A stretch of 18,374 nucleotides of DNA from Massilia sp. UBA2709 (GCA_002354135.1 DEKZ01000451.1:26128-44501), one strand, 5' to 3'. Positions 9,424-16,380 are shown, counted from the first letter of the stretch. Program-made: numbers and translations. The notes: generated by a model not told the origin, from the sequence alone.

Positions 9424-10185
9424 ATGCTGGCAAAACGCATCATTCCCTGCCTGGACGTGACCGGTGGCCGCGTCGTCAAGGGCGTCAACTTCACCGAGCT
9501 GCGCGACGCCGGCGATCCGGTCGAGATCGCGCGCCGCTACGACGGGCAGGGCGCCGACGAGATCACCTTCCTCGACATCACCGCTTCCAGTGACGGCCGC
9601 GACCTGATCCTGCCGATCATCGAGGCGGTCGCGTCGACCGTGTTCATTCCATTGACCGTCGGCGGCGGTGTGCGCAAGGTCGAAGACGTGCGCCGCCTGC
9701 TCAATGCCGGCGCCGACAAGGTGAGCATGAACACCTCGGCCGTGCAGAACCCGCAACTGGTGTACGAGGCCTCGCAGAAGCACGGCGCCCAGTGCATCGT
9801 GGTGGCGATCGACGCCAAGCAGGTCGCGCCGGGCAAGTGGGAAGTGTTCACCCATGGCGGACGCAATGCCACCGGCATGGACGCCGTCGAATGGGCGAAG
9901 AAGCTGCAGGAACTGGGCGCCGGCGAACTGCTGCTGACCAGCATGGACCGCGATGGCACCAAGTCCGGTTTCGACCTGGGCCTGACCCGCGCCGTGTCGG
10001 ACGCGGTCGGCATTCCGGTGATCGCCTCGGGCGGCGTCGGCGGCCTGCAGGACCTGGCCGACGGCGTGCTCGAAGGGCATGCCGACGCGGTGCTGGCGGC
10101 TTCGATCTTCCACTATGGCCAGCACACGGTCGGCGAAGCCAAGCGCTTCATGGCCGAGCGTGGCATTCCGGTGCGGATGGACTGA
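9424..10185 (+). CDS. hisF: Imidazole glycerol phosphate synthase, cyclase subunit
   Basis: HisF takes PRFAR and the ammonia supplied by HisH to form imidazole-glycerol phosphate and AICAR, linking histidine to purine synthesis. The protein is a 253-residue (beta/alpha)8 barrel related to HisA. The general acid and base are D11 in PCLDVTGGRVVKG and D130 in VVAIDAKQ. Phosphate-binding loops include TVGGGVR around 78-84 and ASGGVGG near 200. The ATG at 9424 is 19 bp after hisA. Only a distant GAGG (about 17 bases upstream) is seen as a ribosome site. The stop is 2 bp before hisI. Confidence 0.98.
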   Translation: MLAKRIIPCLDVTGGRVVKGVNFTELRDAGDPVEIARRYDGQGADEITFLDITASSDGRDLILPIIEAVASTVFIPLTVGGGVRKVEDVRRLLNAGADKVSMNTSAVQNPQLVYEASQKHGAQCIVVAIDAKQVAPGKWEVFTHGGRNATGMDAVEWAKKLQELGAGELLLTSMDRDGTKSGFDLGLTRAVSDAVGIPVIASGGVGGLQDLADGVLEGHADAVLAASIFHYGQHTVGEAKRFMAERGIPVRMD

Positions 10186-10187
10186 AC

Positions 10188-10625
10188 ATGCCGAACACGA
10201 CCGCAACGAATCCGGCCTCGAACGCCAAGTGGCTGAAAAAGGTGCGCTGGGACGAGAACGGCCTGGTACCAGTGATTGCCCAAGAGGCCCTCACTGGTGA
10301 AATCCTGATGTTCGCCTGGATGAACCGCGACGCCCTGGCGCGCACGGTGGAGCTGGGCGAAGCCGTCTACTGGAGCCGCTCGCGCAAGAAGCTCTGGCAC
10401 AAGGGCGAAGAGTCGGGCCACACCCAGAAGGTGCTGGAAATCCGCCTCGACTGCGACGAGGACGTGGTGCTGCTCAAGATCGAGCAGGCGGGCGGCATCG
10501 CCTGCCACACCGGGCGCCATTCCTGTTTCTTCCAGAAGTTCGACGGCGAGGACTGGCAGGCGGTCGACCCCGTGCTGCGCGATCCGGAAACGATTTACAC
10601 GAATACGAAGAAAACCCATGAGTGA
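10188..10625 (+). CDS. hisI: Phosphoribosyl-AMP cyclohydrolase
   Basis: HisI opens the adenine ring of phosphoribosyl-AMP, the third pathway step. The protein has 145 residues and is separate from HisE, unlike the fused HisIE of enterics. The zinc-binding cysteines are C89, C106 and C113 in the LDCDED and GGIACHTGRHSC segments; D88, D90 and D92 are the magnesium-binding aspartates. Two Shine-Dalgarno-like GGA triplets lie just upstream, within the end of hisF. The first 12 residues or so are low-complexity and precede the conserved domain. The last 8 bases overlap the start of hisE. Confidence 0.97.
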   Translation: MPNTTATNPASNAKWLKKVRWDENGLVPVIAQEALTGEILMFAWMNRDALARTVELGEAVYWSRSRKKLWHKGEESGHTQKVLEIRLDCDEDVVLLKIEQAGGIACHTGRHSCFFQKFDGEDWQAVDPVLRDPETIYTNTKKTHE

Positions 10626-10959
10626 CACCCTGGCACGCCTGGCGGCGACCATCGAATCGCGCAAGCCGGAAAACGGCGGCGACCCCGCAAGCTCCTACGT
10701 GGCGAAGCTGTTCGCCAAGGGCGACGACGCCATCCTGAAAAAGATCGGCGAGGAAGCCACCGAGACCGTGATGGCCGCCAAGGATGCGCGCGTCTCGGGC
10801 GACACCTCGAAGGTGCTGTACGAGGTGGCCGACCTGTGGTTCCATTCGATGGTGCTGCTGGCGAAATTCGGTCTCACGCCGCAGCAGGTGACTGACGAGC
10901 TGGCGCGCCGTGAAGGCGTCTCTGGCTTGGAAGAAAAAGCCGCGCGCAAGGACGCGTAA
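10618..10959 (+). CDS. hisE: Phosphoribosyl-ATP pyrophosphatase
   Basis: HisE removes pyrophosphate from phosphoribosyl-ATP, the second step of the pathway. The protein has 113 residues and the all-alpha MazG-like fold. The metal-binding acidic motif is KKIGEEATE (E45, E46, E49), with E69 and D72 in YEVADLWFH on the next helix. The ATG lies inside the end of hisI (8 base overlap), so translation is probably coupled. It is the last his gene. A 6 bp inverted repeat spans its stop codon, and a 116 bp gap follows. Confidence 0.97.
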   Translation: MSDTLARLAATIESRKPENGGDPASSYVAKLFAKGDDAILKKIGEEATETVMAAKDARVSGDTSKVLYEVADLWFHSMVLLAKFGLTPQQVTDELARREGVSGLEEKAARKDA

Positions 10960-10969
10960 CAAGCGCGTC
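10951..10969 (+). terminator. Weak hairpin at the end of the his operon
   Basis: GACGCG at 10951-10956 and CGCGTC at 10964-10969 form a 6 bp GC-rich stem with a 7-base loop that contains the hisE stop codon. No T-run follows directly (the next bases read GTTGACACTTTTC), so it is at best a weak or partial terminator. Read-through into the HIT and tat genes is possible. Confidence 0.3.
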
Positions 10970-10970
10970 G

Positions 10971-11025
10971 TTGACACTTTTCTTGCGCTACGCGTCATGG
11001 CGCCGTCATCGTTCTCGGTTACGAT
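10971..11025 (+). promoter_or_regulatory. Possible promoter region before the HIT gene
   Basis: A perfect -35 consensus, TTGACA, lies at 10971-10976, twelve bases after the hisE stop. At 16-18 base spacing there is only a poor -10 match near 10993-11000 (CGTCATG). A better TACGAT at 11020-11025 is too far from it. Promoter activity is therefore uncertain. Confidence 0.3.
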
Positions 11026-11075
11026 GGATGGGATCGCCCGACGCTGCGCCGTTGCGGCAGCACACTGGAGACAAC

Positions 11076-11450
11076 ATGGATAACTGCATTTTTTGCAAGA
11101 TCGTGGCCAAGCAGATTCCGGCAAACGTCGTCTACGAGGACGAGGAGTTGCTGGCGTTCAAGGACATCAACCCGGCCGCGCCGGTGCACCTGCTGGTGAT
11201 TCCGAAGGAACACATCGACACGCTGTCGGACACGACCGACGCGCACACCGCGGTGCTGGGCAAGATGCTGGCGCTGGCGCCGAAGCTGGCGGCCGAACAC
11301 GGCGTCGGCGTTACCGTCGACGCGCAAGGCAAGCGCAATGGCGGCTACAAGACCCTGATCAACAGCGGCCCGAACGGCGGCCAGGAGGTGTATCACTTGC
11401 ACCTGCACATGTATGGCGGTCCGCGTCCCTGGCGTGGTCTTGGCACCTGA
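11076..11450 (+). CDS. HIT family protein, HinT-like purine nucleoside phosphoramidase
   Basis: This small cytoplasmic hydrolase of 124 residues belongs to the histidine-triad family, HinT branch, which cleaves adenosine 5'-phosphoramidates and aminoacyl-adenylates. The triad HLHLH is at residues 107-111, followed by MYGG. The N-terminal CIFCKI (C4, C7) together with H46 matches the zinc-binding variant of the family. NPAAPVHLLVIPKEH at 32-46 is also typical. The start ATG at 11076 is preceded by GGAG at about 5 bases. Longer in-frame reading upstream lacks a ribosome site and family similarity. A HIT gene between hisE and tatA is common in Burkholderiales. Confidence 0.95.
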   Translation: MDNCIFCKIVAKQIPANVVYEDEELLAFKDINPAAPVHLLVIPKEHIDTLSDTTDAHTAVLGKMLALAPKLAAEHGVGVTVDAQGKRNGGYKTLINSGPNGGQEVYHLHLHMYGGPRPWRGLGT

Positions 11451-11469
11451 CAATATTCCCTACGGACGG

Positions 11470-11549
11470 TTACGCAGGCGCTGCTTGACGTATACTGGCG
11501 CGTAAGTTTTACGCATAAGTTTGCAGCAGCAGTTTGCACACAAGTTGCA
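11470..11549 (+). promoter_or_regulatory. Repeat-rich leader and candidate promoter of tatABC
   Basis: This intergenic stretch holds a TATACT -10-like box (11491-11496) and a TTGACG -35-like box (11485-11490) that do not pair with each other. TTACGCA occurs at 11470-11476 and 11509-11515; the second forms an inverted repeat with GCGTAA at 11500-11505 (3-base loop). Further on, AGTTTGCA occurs at 11518-11525 and 11531-11538, and AGTTGCA at 11543-11549. The repeats are seen directly; promoter and operator roles are inferred. Confidence 0.35.
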
Positions 11550-11557
11550 TTGATTTT

Positions 11558-11571
11558 GGGCACCCGTGCCC
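11558..11571 (+). repeat. Short inverted repeat just before the tatA ribosome site
   Basis: GGGCAC and GTGCCC form 6-base arms around CC. The repeat ends 3 bases before the AAGGAG ribosome site of tatA at 11575-11580. In RNA the tight loop would cost at least the innermost base pair, so its effect on tatA translation is uncertain. Confidence 0.4.
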
Positions 11572-11586
11572 ATGAAGGAGAAAATG

Positions 11587-11829
11587 ATGGGTTCGATGAG
11601 CATTTGGCACTGGGTAATCGTGCTGGTCGTGGTGGTGCTGCTGTTCGGCACCAAGAAACTGGGCAACGTCGGTTCCGACATCGGCAAGGCCGTGAAGGGC
11701 TTCAAGGATGGCGTGCGCGGCGAGGAAGAAAAGTCGGCGAGCAATCCGGCCAATCCTGCAGCGCCGACCCAGCAGGTGGCGGACAAGTCGACGATCGACG
11801 TCGAAACCCGCGAAAAGCACCGTTCGTAA
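11587..11829 (+). CDS. tatA: Sec-independent protein translocase subunit TatA
   Basis: TatA forms the pore-like assembly that lets folded twin-arginine substrates cross the inner membrane. From ATG 11587 the protein has 80 residues. It contains a membrane helix at about 5-21, the FGTKKL hinge at 20-25, an amphipathic helix at about 23-42, and a charged, disordered tail. ATG 11587 was chosen because AAGGAG lies 6 bases upstream and the product begins MGSMSIWHW, as usual for TatA. An adjacent ATG at 11584 and further upstream starts only add a few polar residues. The gene is first in tatABC, 15 bp before tatB. Confidence 0.95.
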   Translation: MGSMSIWHWVIVLVVVVLLFGTKKLGNVGSDIGKAVKGFKDGVRGEEEKSASNPANPAAPTQQVADKSTIDVETREKHRS

Positions 11830-11844
11830 TCCCGTCGCCGCCCC

Positions 11845-12339
11845 ATGATCGACCTGGGACTGTCCAAGCTCGCCATCATCGGTGTGGTGGCGCTGGTCGT
11901 GATCGGCCCTGAAAAGCTGCCGAAGGTGGCGCGCATGGCCGGCACCCTGTACGGCCGCGCCCAGCGCTACCTGCACGACGTCAAATCCGAGGTCAGCCGC
12001 GAAATCCAGCTCGACGAGCTGCGCAACCTGCAGAAGGACGTGGCCGACAGCGCCGCCGAATTCCAGTCCGACATCGAGCACCATTTCTCGAGCGCGGCCC
12101 AGGAAGTGCAGTCGGCCTGGCAGGGCGACATCCAGCCGAGCGCCCCGGCGCCGAGCGCGACCGTCGACGACATCGAGCGCAAGGCGCGCGACTTCCGGCG
12201 CAAGAAGCTGGTGCGTTCCTCGGCCGTTCCCGCCTGGTACAAGCATCGCCACGGCGGCAAGACCCGGGTCTTGTCGGGCGCCGCGCGCGTGCGCAAGTTC
12301 CGGCCCGGCGTGAAATCCTCCAATAGTTCTTTTTTCTAG
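11845..12339 (+). CDS. tatB: Sec-independent protein translocase subunit TatB
   Basis: TatB works with TatC as the receptor for twin-arginine signal peptides. The protein has 164 residues: a single membrane helix at about 5-20, the GPEKLP hinge at 21-26, and a long amphipathic and charged helix at about 28-92. A Pro/Ala linker and a basic C-terminal tail rich in Lys/Arg (about 116-157) follow. The glutamate in GPEKLP and the longer tail separate it from TatA. No Shine-Dalgarno sequence is visible in the 15 bp after tatA. The stop TAG directly abuts the tatC ATG with no gap. Confidence 0.95.
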   Translation: MIDLGLSKLAIIGVVALVVIGPEKLPKVARMAGTLYGRAQRYLHDVKSEVSREIQLDELRNLQKDVADSAAEFQSDIEHHFSSAAQEVQSAWQGDIQPSAPAPSATVDDIERKARDFRRKKLVRSSAVPAWYKHRHGGKTRVLSGAARVRKFRPGVKSSNSSFF

Positions 12340-13098
12340 ATGACGACCGAAGAAGCGCCAGTCGAAGAAACCTTCATCTCCCACCTCGTCGAACTGCGCG
12401 ACCGCCTGGTCAAAGCCATCATCGGCGTGGCGGTGGTCTGCATCGCGCTGATGATCTGGCCGGGGCCGAAGGAGGTCTACGATTTCCTCGCTTTCCCGAT
12501 GCTGCAGTCGCTGCCGACGGGCGCGAAGATGATCGCGACCGGCGTCGTCTCGCCCTTCCTGGTGCCGATGAAAGTCACGCTGATGGTGGCGCTGATCATC
12601 GCGCTGCCCTGGGTGTTCTACCAGATCTGGGCCTTCGTGGCCCCCGGCCTGTACGCGCACGAAAAGCGCCTGGTGCTGCCCTTGGTAATCTCGTCCTCGC
12701 TGCTGTTCATCGGCGGCGTCGCGTTCTGCTACTTCCTCGTGTTCGGCCGCGTGTTCCACTTCATCGCCGAATTCGCGCCCTCGTCGATTGCCGTGATGCC
12801 GGACATCGAGAACTACCTCGACTTCGTGATGTCGATGTGCCTGGCCTTCGGCGCCACCTTCGAGGTGCCGGTGGTGGTCGTGATCCTGGTACGCATGGGC
12901 ATCGTCAGCATCGAGAAACTGAAATCCGTGCGCCCCTACATCATCGTCGGCGCCTTCGTCATCGCGGCCATCGTGACGCCGCCGGACGTGGTCAGCCAGC
13001 TGGCCCTGGCCATTCCGATGTGCCTGCTGTTCGAGCTGGGCTTGCTGGTGGCGCCGATGTTCGTGCGCATGACGCAGGCGCCCGAGGAACCGGCGTAA
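12340..13098 (+). CDS. tatC: Sec-independent protein translocase subunit TatC
   Basis: TatC is the multi-spanning inner-membrane core that recognises the twin-arginine signal. The protein has 252 residues and about six membrane segments (near 24-41, 74-96, 112-137, 160-182, 198-215 and 217-235). Conserved features include HLVELRDRL at 15-23, the glutamate in GLYAHEKR (E108), FEVP (E175) and VTPPDVVSQ at 212-220. The ATG follows the tatB stop without a gap. The bases upstream are T-rich with no ribosome site, so translation probably depends on coupling with tatB. A strong terminator begins 18 bp after the stop. Confidence 0.97.
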   Translation: MTTEEAPVEETFISHLVELRDRLVKAIIGVAVVCIALMIWPGPKEVYDFLAFPMLQSLPTGAKMIATGVVSPFLVPMKVTLMVALIIALPWVFYQIWAFVAPGLYAHEKRLVLPLVISSSLLFIGGVAFCYFLVFGRVFHFIAEFAPSSIAVMPDIENYLDFVMSMCLAFGATFEVPVVVVILVRMGIVSIEKLKSVRPYIIVGAFVIAAIVTPPDVVSQLALAIPMCLLFELGLLVAPMFVRMTQAPEEPA

Positions 13099-13116
13099 GC
13101 GGTCGGAACGGAATCG

Positions 13117-13148
13117 AAAAAAAACCGGAGCCTGGCTCCGGTTTTTTT
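13117..13148. terminator. Bidirectional intrinsic terminator
   Basis: CCGGAGC (13125-13131) pairs with GCTCCGG (13135-13141) around a CTG loop. An 8-base A-run precedes it and a 7-base T-run follows, so the hairpin is symmetric. It should end tatABC transcripts on the plus strand and those of the small antitoxin-like gene (ending at 13164) on the minus strand. Confidence 0.9.
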
Positions 13149-13163
13149 GTGCCTGGACGCCGT

Positions 13164-13427
13164 TTATTTCGCCGGCTTCGCCTTCCGTGTGCGGATGTGG
13201 TCCAGCACCTCGTGCTCGCGGTCGGCAGCGACCAGTTGCGCCGGCGTCTGCTTGTCGAAGGCCTCGAGCGGCGCATTCATCCAGGCATTGGCCGCGTCGT
13301 CGTTGCCGACCACGCCTTTTATTTCATGCATGACCGCGTAATAGGCTTGCGCCTTGCGTGACTGGGCTTCAAAGCGGGCGCGCAGTGCCGTCAGTGAGGC
13401 GGGCGTGAGTTGTTCGTCGTTGCTCAT
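13164..13427 (-). CDS. Small protein resembling the MbcA/ParS/Xre antitoxin toxin-binding domain
   Basis: This predicted 87-residue soluble protein is largely helical, with a basic tail (RTRKAKPAK). Residues 39-80 (VVGNDDAANAWMNAPLEAF, then KQTPAQL and EHEVLDHIRT) follow the pattern of the DUF2384-type domain that lets MbcA/ParS/Xre antitoxins bind RES-type toxins. The DNA-binding Xre domain is absent, and no RES toxin gene lies on either side. The start ATG at 13427 lacks a clear ribosome site. A longer form from 13478 is possible, but its second and third codons form a TATGAT -10-like box (13470-13475), which favours the shorter start. The similarity is judged by eye, so the family call is tentative and the function unproven. 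Confidence 0.65.
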   Translation of the reverse strand: MSNDEQLTPASLTALRARFEAQSRKAQAYYAVMHEIKGVVGNDDAANAWMNAPLEAFDKQTPAQLVAADREHEVLDHIRTRKAKPAK

Positions 13428-13469
13428 GCAGTGTCGTGAGTGAAAGCTGAGGGAGGGGGCGGATGCGCC

Positions 13470-13475
13470 ATCATA
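13470..13475 (-). promoter_or_regulatory. Possible -10 box for the antitoxin-like gene
   Basis: On the minus strand TATGAT (one mismatch to consensus, preceded by TG) lies 42 bases before the ATG at 13427. No recognisable -35 box is found at 16-18 bases. It would give a leader of about 35 bases. Confidence 0.25.
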
Positions 13476-13544
13476 CATGCCTTGATGGTCAGGCGGGCGT
13501 CGCCACCGTTGGCAGCGATCGGAGAGGCAGGCGTGGACGGTGAA

Positions 13545-13573
13545 GAACGGATTCGCGCGTTGCGAATCCGTTC
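13545..13573 (-). terminator. Hairpin after the TonB receptor gene
   Basis: GAACGGATTCGC (13545-13556) and GCGAATCCGTTC (13562-13573) form a perfect 12 bp stem with a 5-base loop, 13 bases after the receptor stop codon. On the minus strand only TTC follows the stem, while on the plus strand CTGTTTT follows. It may act as a terminator or as a 3'-end stabilising structure. Confidence 0.6.
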
Positions 13574-13586
13574 CTGTTTTCCCCTA

Positions 13587-16307
13587 TCAGAAGCGGTAGT
13601 TCAGCTCCACCCAGCCGGCGCGCCCCACCGGACTGTAGTTACCGACCGGGTAGTAGGGCCAGCCGCCGCTGTCGTCGCGCTTGATCTTGTTGGCGACGTT
13701 GTTGACGATGAGGCTCAGCGTCAGCTTGTCGTTGTACCGGTAGACGGTCGACAGGTTCACCAGGGTCGTCGGCGTCAGGTAGGCATCCTGGGCGCCATTC
13801 GGAATCTTGCCGTAGCGTGTGGCCGACAGGGTATTGGTCCATCGGCCCGCCGTCCATGCCAGGCTGGCGCCCAGTTTTTCCGGCCAATCGGTGTTCCACA
13901 GCGCGTGCAGCAGGTCTTCCACCGGGTCGCCGTCGAACTGCTGGTAGCGCTGCGTCAGCGTCTTCGAATAGTTGGCGCGCAGGTGGAAGTCGCCCCAGCG
14001 CGTGCCGCGCAGTGCGTAGCGCAGGGTGGCGTCGATGCCGCTGGTCTCCTGTTGCGCCGCGTTGATCGGATTGACGCGGATCTCGCGGATCTCGCCCGGT
14101 TTGTTCAGCGCGGTCAAAGGATGGCGCTGTACGCGGCTCAGGGTATCCACGCAGGAAGGCGAAGCGATGTCATCCTCGCCAAGACGGCACCTTGCCTCGT
14201 CGCGCAGCAGCTGGTCGGCCGACAGGTTGGTCACCAGGTTGTCGATCTTGAAGCGCCAGTAGTCGAGCGAGGCGTCGAAGGCGCCGTTCGGCGACCAGAC
14301 GATGCCGAGGCCCGACGATTTGCCCTTCTCGGACTTCAGGTCGCGGCTGCCGATCTGCACGTAGTCGGCGCCCGGCGACACGTTGGCGAATTCGCAGCTG
14401 TCGACCGGCTGGCCGGCCAGGGCGCAGCGGTAGTAGTCGGTGGTGGACGAGTAATAACCGGTCCCGCGCGCCTTGTAGATGTAGTTCATGTCCGGCGCAC
14501 GGAAGCTCGTCGCATGCGTTGCGCGGACCAGCAATTCGCGCGACGGGCGCCACCCGAGTCCGCCGTTGTAGGTGAAGCGGCCATCGCTGCGGCCTGCGAA
14601 TTCGTAGCGGTCGTAGCGGCCGGCCAGCGTGGCATTGAGAGGCGCCAGCAGCGGGATGCTGAGCTCGGCGCCGAGCGCGGCGCGCGAACGGGTGCCTCCC
14701 GCGTCGACGGTCGGCGTCGCCACGTTGAAGTAGCCCTGGTTGATGCGCGGATCGGCCTTGTTGGTGTACCCCTGGCGTCCCGCTTCGGCGACGGCGGCCA
14801 GCTTGAGGGGGCCGGCCGGCAGCTGCAGCAGCTCGCCGTTGGCGGACAGGCTCAGGGTATTGGTCCACGATTCGTCACGGGTATGCGAGAAGCCCGTGAT
14901 GCTGTCGAACTCGGCCTGGGTCAGGGGTGTGGTCAGGCGGTTCGGGTCGGGCGCGTAGACCGGGATGCCGCTGGCGTCCGTGCCCAGTTTCGGGCCCAGG
15001 AAGAAGCTGTCGATATTGGCCAGCGCGCGCGGCACGTGGTTGCGGCTACGGTAGACGGAGGCGTTGTAGCTTGCTTCGTAATCCCACCCCGTCCCCGGCA
15101 GGCGGCCGCGCGAACCGAGCGTCACGGCGATGGCGTCGTCGTCCCAGCGGCGGTTGTAGCGCTCCACGCCGCCATACTCTTCCGGCGCGATGAACTTGGT
15201 CCATGCCTCGTAGGCGCCGGTATTGCGGTTGTTGAAGTAGCCGGCGCCGGTGGAGGACGAGGTCCAGCTCGGTCCGCGGGTATTGTTCCAGCTCTCGTTG
15301 CGCGAAACCAGCAGGTCGGCGAACAGCGTATGGCTGTCGTCCAGCGCATAGTTGGCGCTGCCGTAGGCGTTCGCGCTGCGGTTGCCGGTCTGTACCGTCC
15401 AGTGGGTGGGCGACGCCGCGGTGGAGACGCAGTAGCTGCCGCGACGCGGCGTGGCGTAGGTGGTGGCGGTGCCGCCGAACAGGTCGGACAGCGCGTTGCA
15501 CGCATTGCCCAGGTCGATGTGGGTATTGGTGCGGACGTTGCGGCGCGACAGGATGTTGGTGGGCGTGCCGGACAGGCGGCGCGCCATGAAGTCGCGGTCC
15601 AGGCTCCACAGCGGATCGCGCTCGGACAGCTCCAGGGCGAACACGGTATCGAGCTTGCCTTCTCCGCCACCGCCGGACAGCTGCAGCCGGCGGTCGCCGC
15701 CGCCGCCGCGCGAGGTGGCGCCCACCTTCACGTTGGCCTCGAACCCCGATGCTTTCTTCTTCAGCACCACGTTCACCACGCCGGCAATCGCGTCCGAACC
15801 GTAGATGGCCGAGGCGCCGCCGTTGAGCACTTCGATGCGCTCGATGACGGCGGCCGGAATATTCGCCAGGTTGGTGAAGTTCACCGTACCTTCATAGGCA
15901 ATCGGGAAATCGGCCAGGCGGCGGCCGTTGAGCAGCACCAGCGTGTGGTTCGGTCCCAGGCCGCGCAGGCTGATCGCATTGGCGGACGGCGTGAAGGTAT
16001 TGCCGAAGTCGGCGCCCTGCACGAAGCCGCTGTTCTGCGTCAGGTTGTTCAGCGCGTCGAACACGTTGGCGTAGCCGCGGCGCGTGATGTCTTCCGCGCT
16101 GATGACGGTCACGGGCGACGGACCCTCCAGGCTGGCGCGCGGAATGCGCGAGCCCGTCACGACGACGGTCGAGGGAGCGGCCTGCTCCGGTTGATCGGGG
16201 TCCGCGGCAGGCGCCTGCGTTTGTGCGGACGCGTAGCCGGAAAACGAGCAGAAGGCGGCAAGCAGGCAGGCATGCAGGGGGCGTAAACGAAGTGGGTTGG
16301 CTGGCAT
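13587..16307 (-). CDS. TonB-dependent outer-membrane receptor
   Basis: This is an intact 906-residue TonB-dependent transporter. The N-terminus has a signal peptide: a basic start, a hydrophobic stretch near 11-25, and a likely cut at ASA-QT after residue 28. A Pro/Ala/Gln-rich linker leads to the TonB-box-like STVVVTGSR at 46-54. The plug domain follows (about 55-185), with PSPVTVISAEDI, SLRGLGPNHTLVLLNGRR at 113-130 and ERIEVLNGGASAIYGSDAIAG at 156-176. The remainder is the 22-strand barrel, ending in the terminal phenylalanine typical of outer-membrane proteins (WVELNYRF). Several cysteine pairs occur in predicted extracellular loops. The start ATG has only a weak ribosome site. The VVVTGSRIP type is common in Massilia and Xanthomonas-like genomes. 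The substrate is unknown, and no regulator, sigma factor or TonB gene is adjacent. Confidence 0.95.
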   Translation of the reverse strand: MPANPLRLRPLHACLLAAFCSFSGYASAQTQAPAADPDQPEQAAPSTVVVTGSRIPRASLEGPSPVTVISAEDITRRGYANVFDALNNLTQNSGFVQGADFGNTFTPSANAISLRGLGPNHTLVLLNGRRLADFPIAYEGTVNFTNLANIPAAVIERIEVLNGGASAIYGSDAIAGVVNVVLKKKASGFEANVKVGATSRGGGGDRRLQLSGGGGEGKLDTVFALELSERDPLWSLDRDFMARRLSGTPTNILSRRNVRTNTHIDLGNACNALSDLFGGTATTYATPRRGSYCVSTAASPTHWTVQTGNRSANAYGSANYALDDSHTLFADLLVSRNESWNNTRGPSWTSSSTGAGYFNNRNTGAYEAWTKFIAPEEYGGVERYNRRWDDDAIAVTLGSRGRLPGTGWDYEASYNASVYRSRNHVPRALANIDSFFLGPKLGTDASGIPVYAPDPNRLTTPLTQAEFDSITGFSHTRDESWTNTLSLSANGELLQLPAGPLKLAAVAEAGRQGYTNKADPRINQGYFNVATPTVDAGGTRSRAALGAELSIPLLAPLNATLAGRYDRYEFAGRSDGRFTYNGGLGWRPSRELLVRATHATSFRAPDMNYIYKARGTGYYSSTTDYYRCALAGQPVDSCEFANVSPGADYVQIGSRDLKSEKGKSSGLGIVWSPNGAFDASLDYWRFKIDNLVTNLSADQLLRDEARCRLGEDDIASPSCVDTLSRVQRHPLTALNKPGEIREIRVNPINAAQQETSGIDATLRYALRGTRWGDFHLRANYSKTLTQRYQQFDGDPVEDLLHALWNTDWPEKLGASLAWTAGRWTNTLSATRYGKIPNGAQDAYLTPTTLVNLSTVYRYNDKLTLSLIVNNVANKIKRDDSGGWPYYPVGNYSPVGRAGWVELNYRF

Positions 16308-16366
16308 CGAAAGCTCACGGGTATTGAGAGAAACGCAAGCTTAACTACCGGGACATTCTTCACAGA

Positions 16367-16380
16367 ACGAATAAATTCGT
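16367..16380. repeat. Inverted repeat upstream of the TonB receptor gene
   Basis: ACGAAT and ATTCGT form perfect 6-base arms around AA, about 60 bases upstream of the receptor start in an AT-rich stretch (16370-16410). The 16308-16562 gap holds this, no clear -35/-10 pair, and the esterase terminator. An operator role is a guess. Confidence 0.3.

Noticed and set aside
13117..13148. Possible small RNA at the tatC downstream hairpin
   Set aside because: The structure is a standard symmetric terminator between two converging genes; nothing else supports an RNA gene.
15660..15720. GC-rich repeat run (cgccgccgcc) inside the TonB receptor gene
   Set aside because: It encodes a short glycine-rich stretch in a loop of the receptor and keeps frame; it is simple codon repetition rather than a separate repeat element.
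13440..16286. A 948-codon open frame on the plus strand opposite the TonB receptor
   Set aside because: It is the antisense shadow of a clearly real receptor. High GC keeps stops rare in this frame, and the product is an Arg/Ala/Val/Gly-rich string with no domain, signal or family resemblance.
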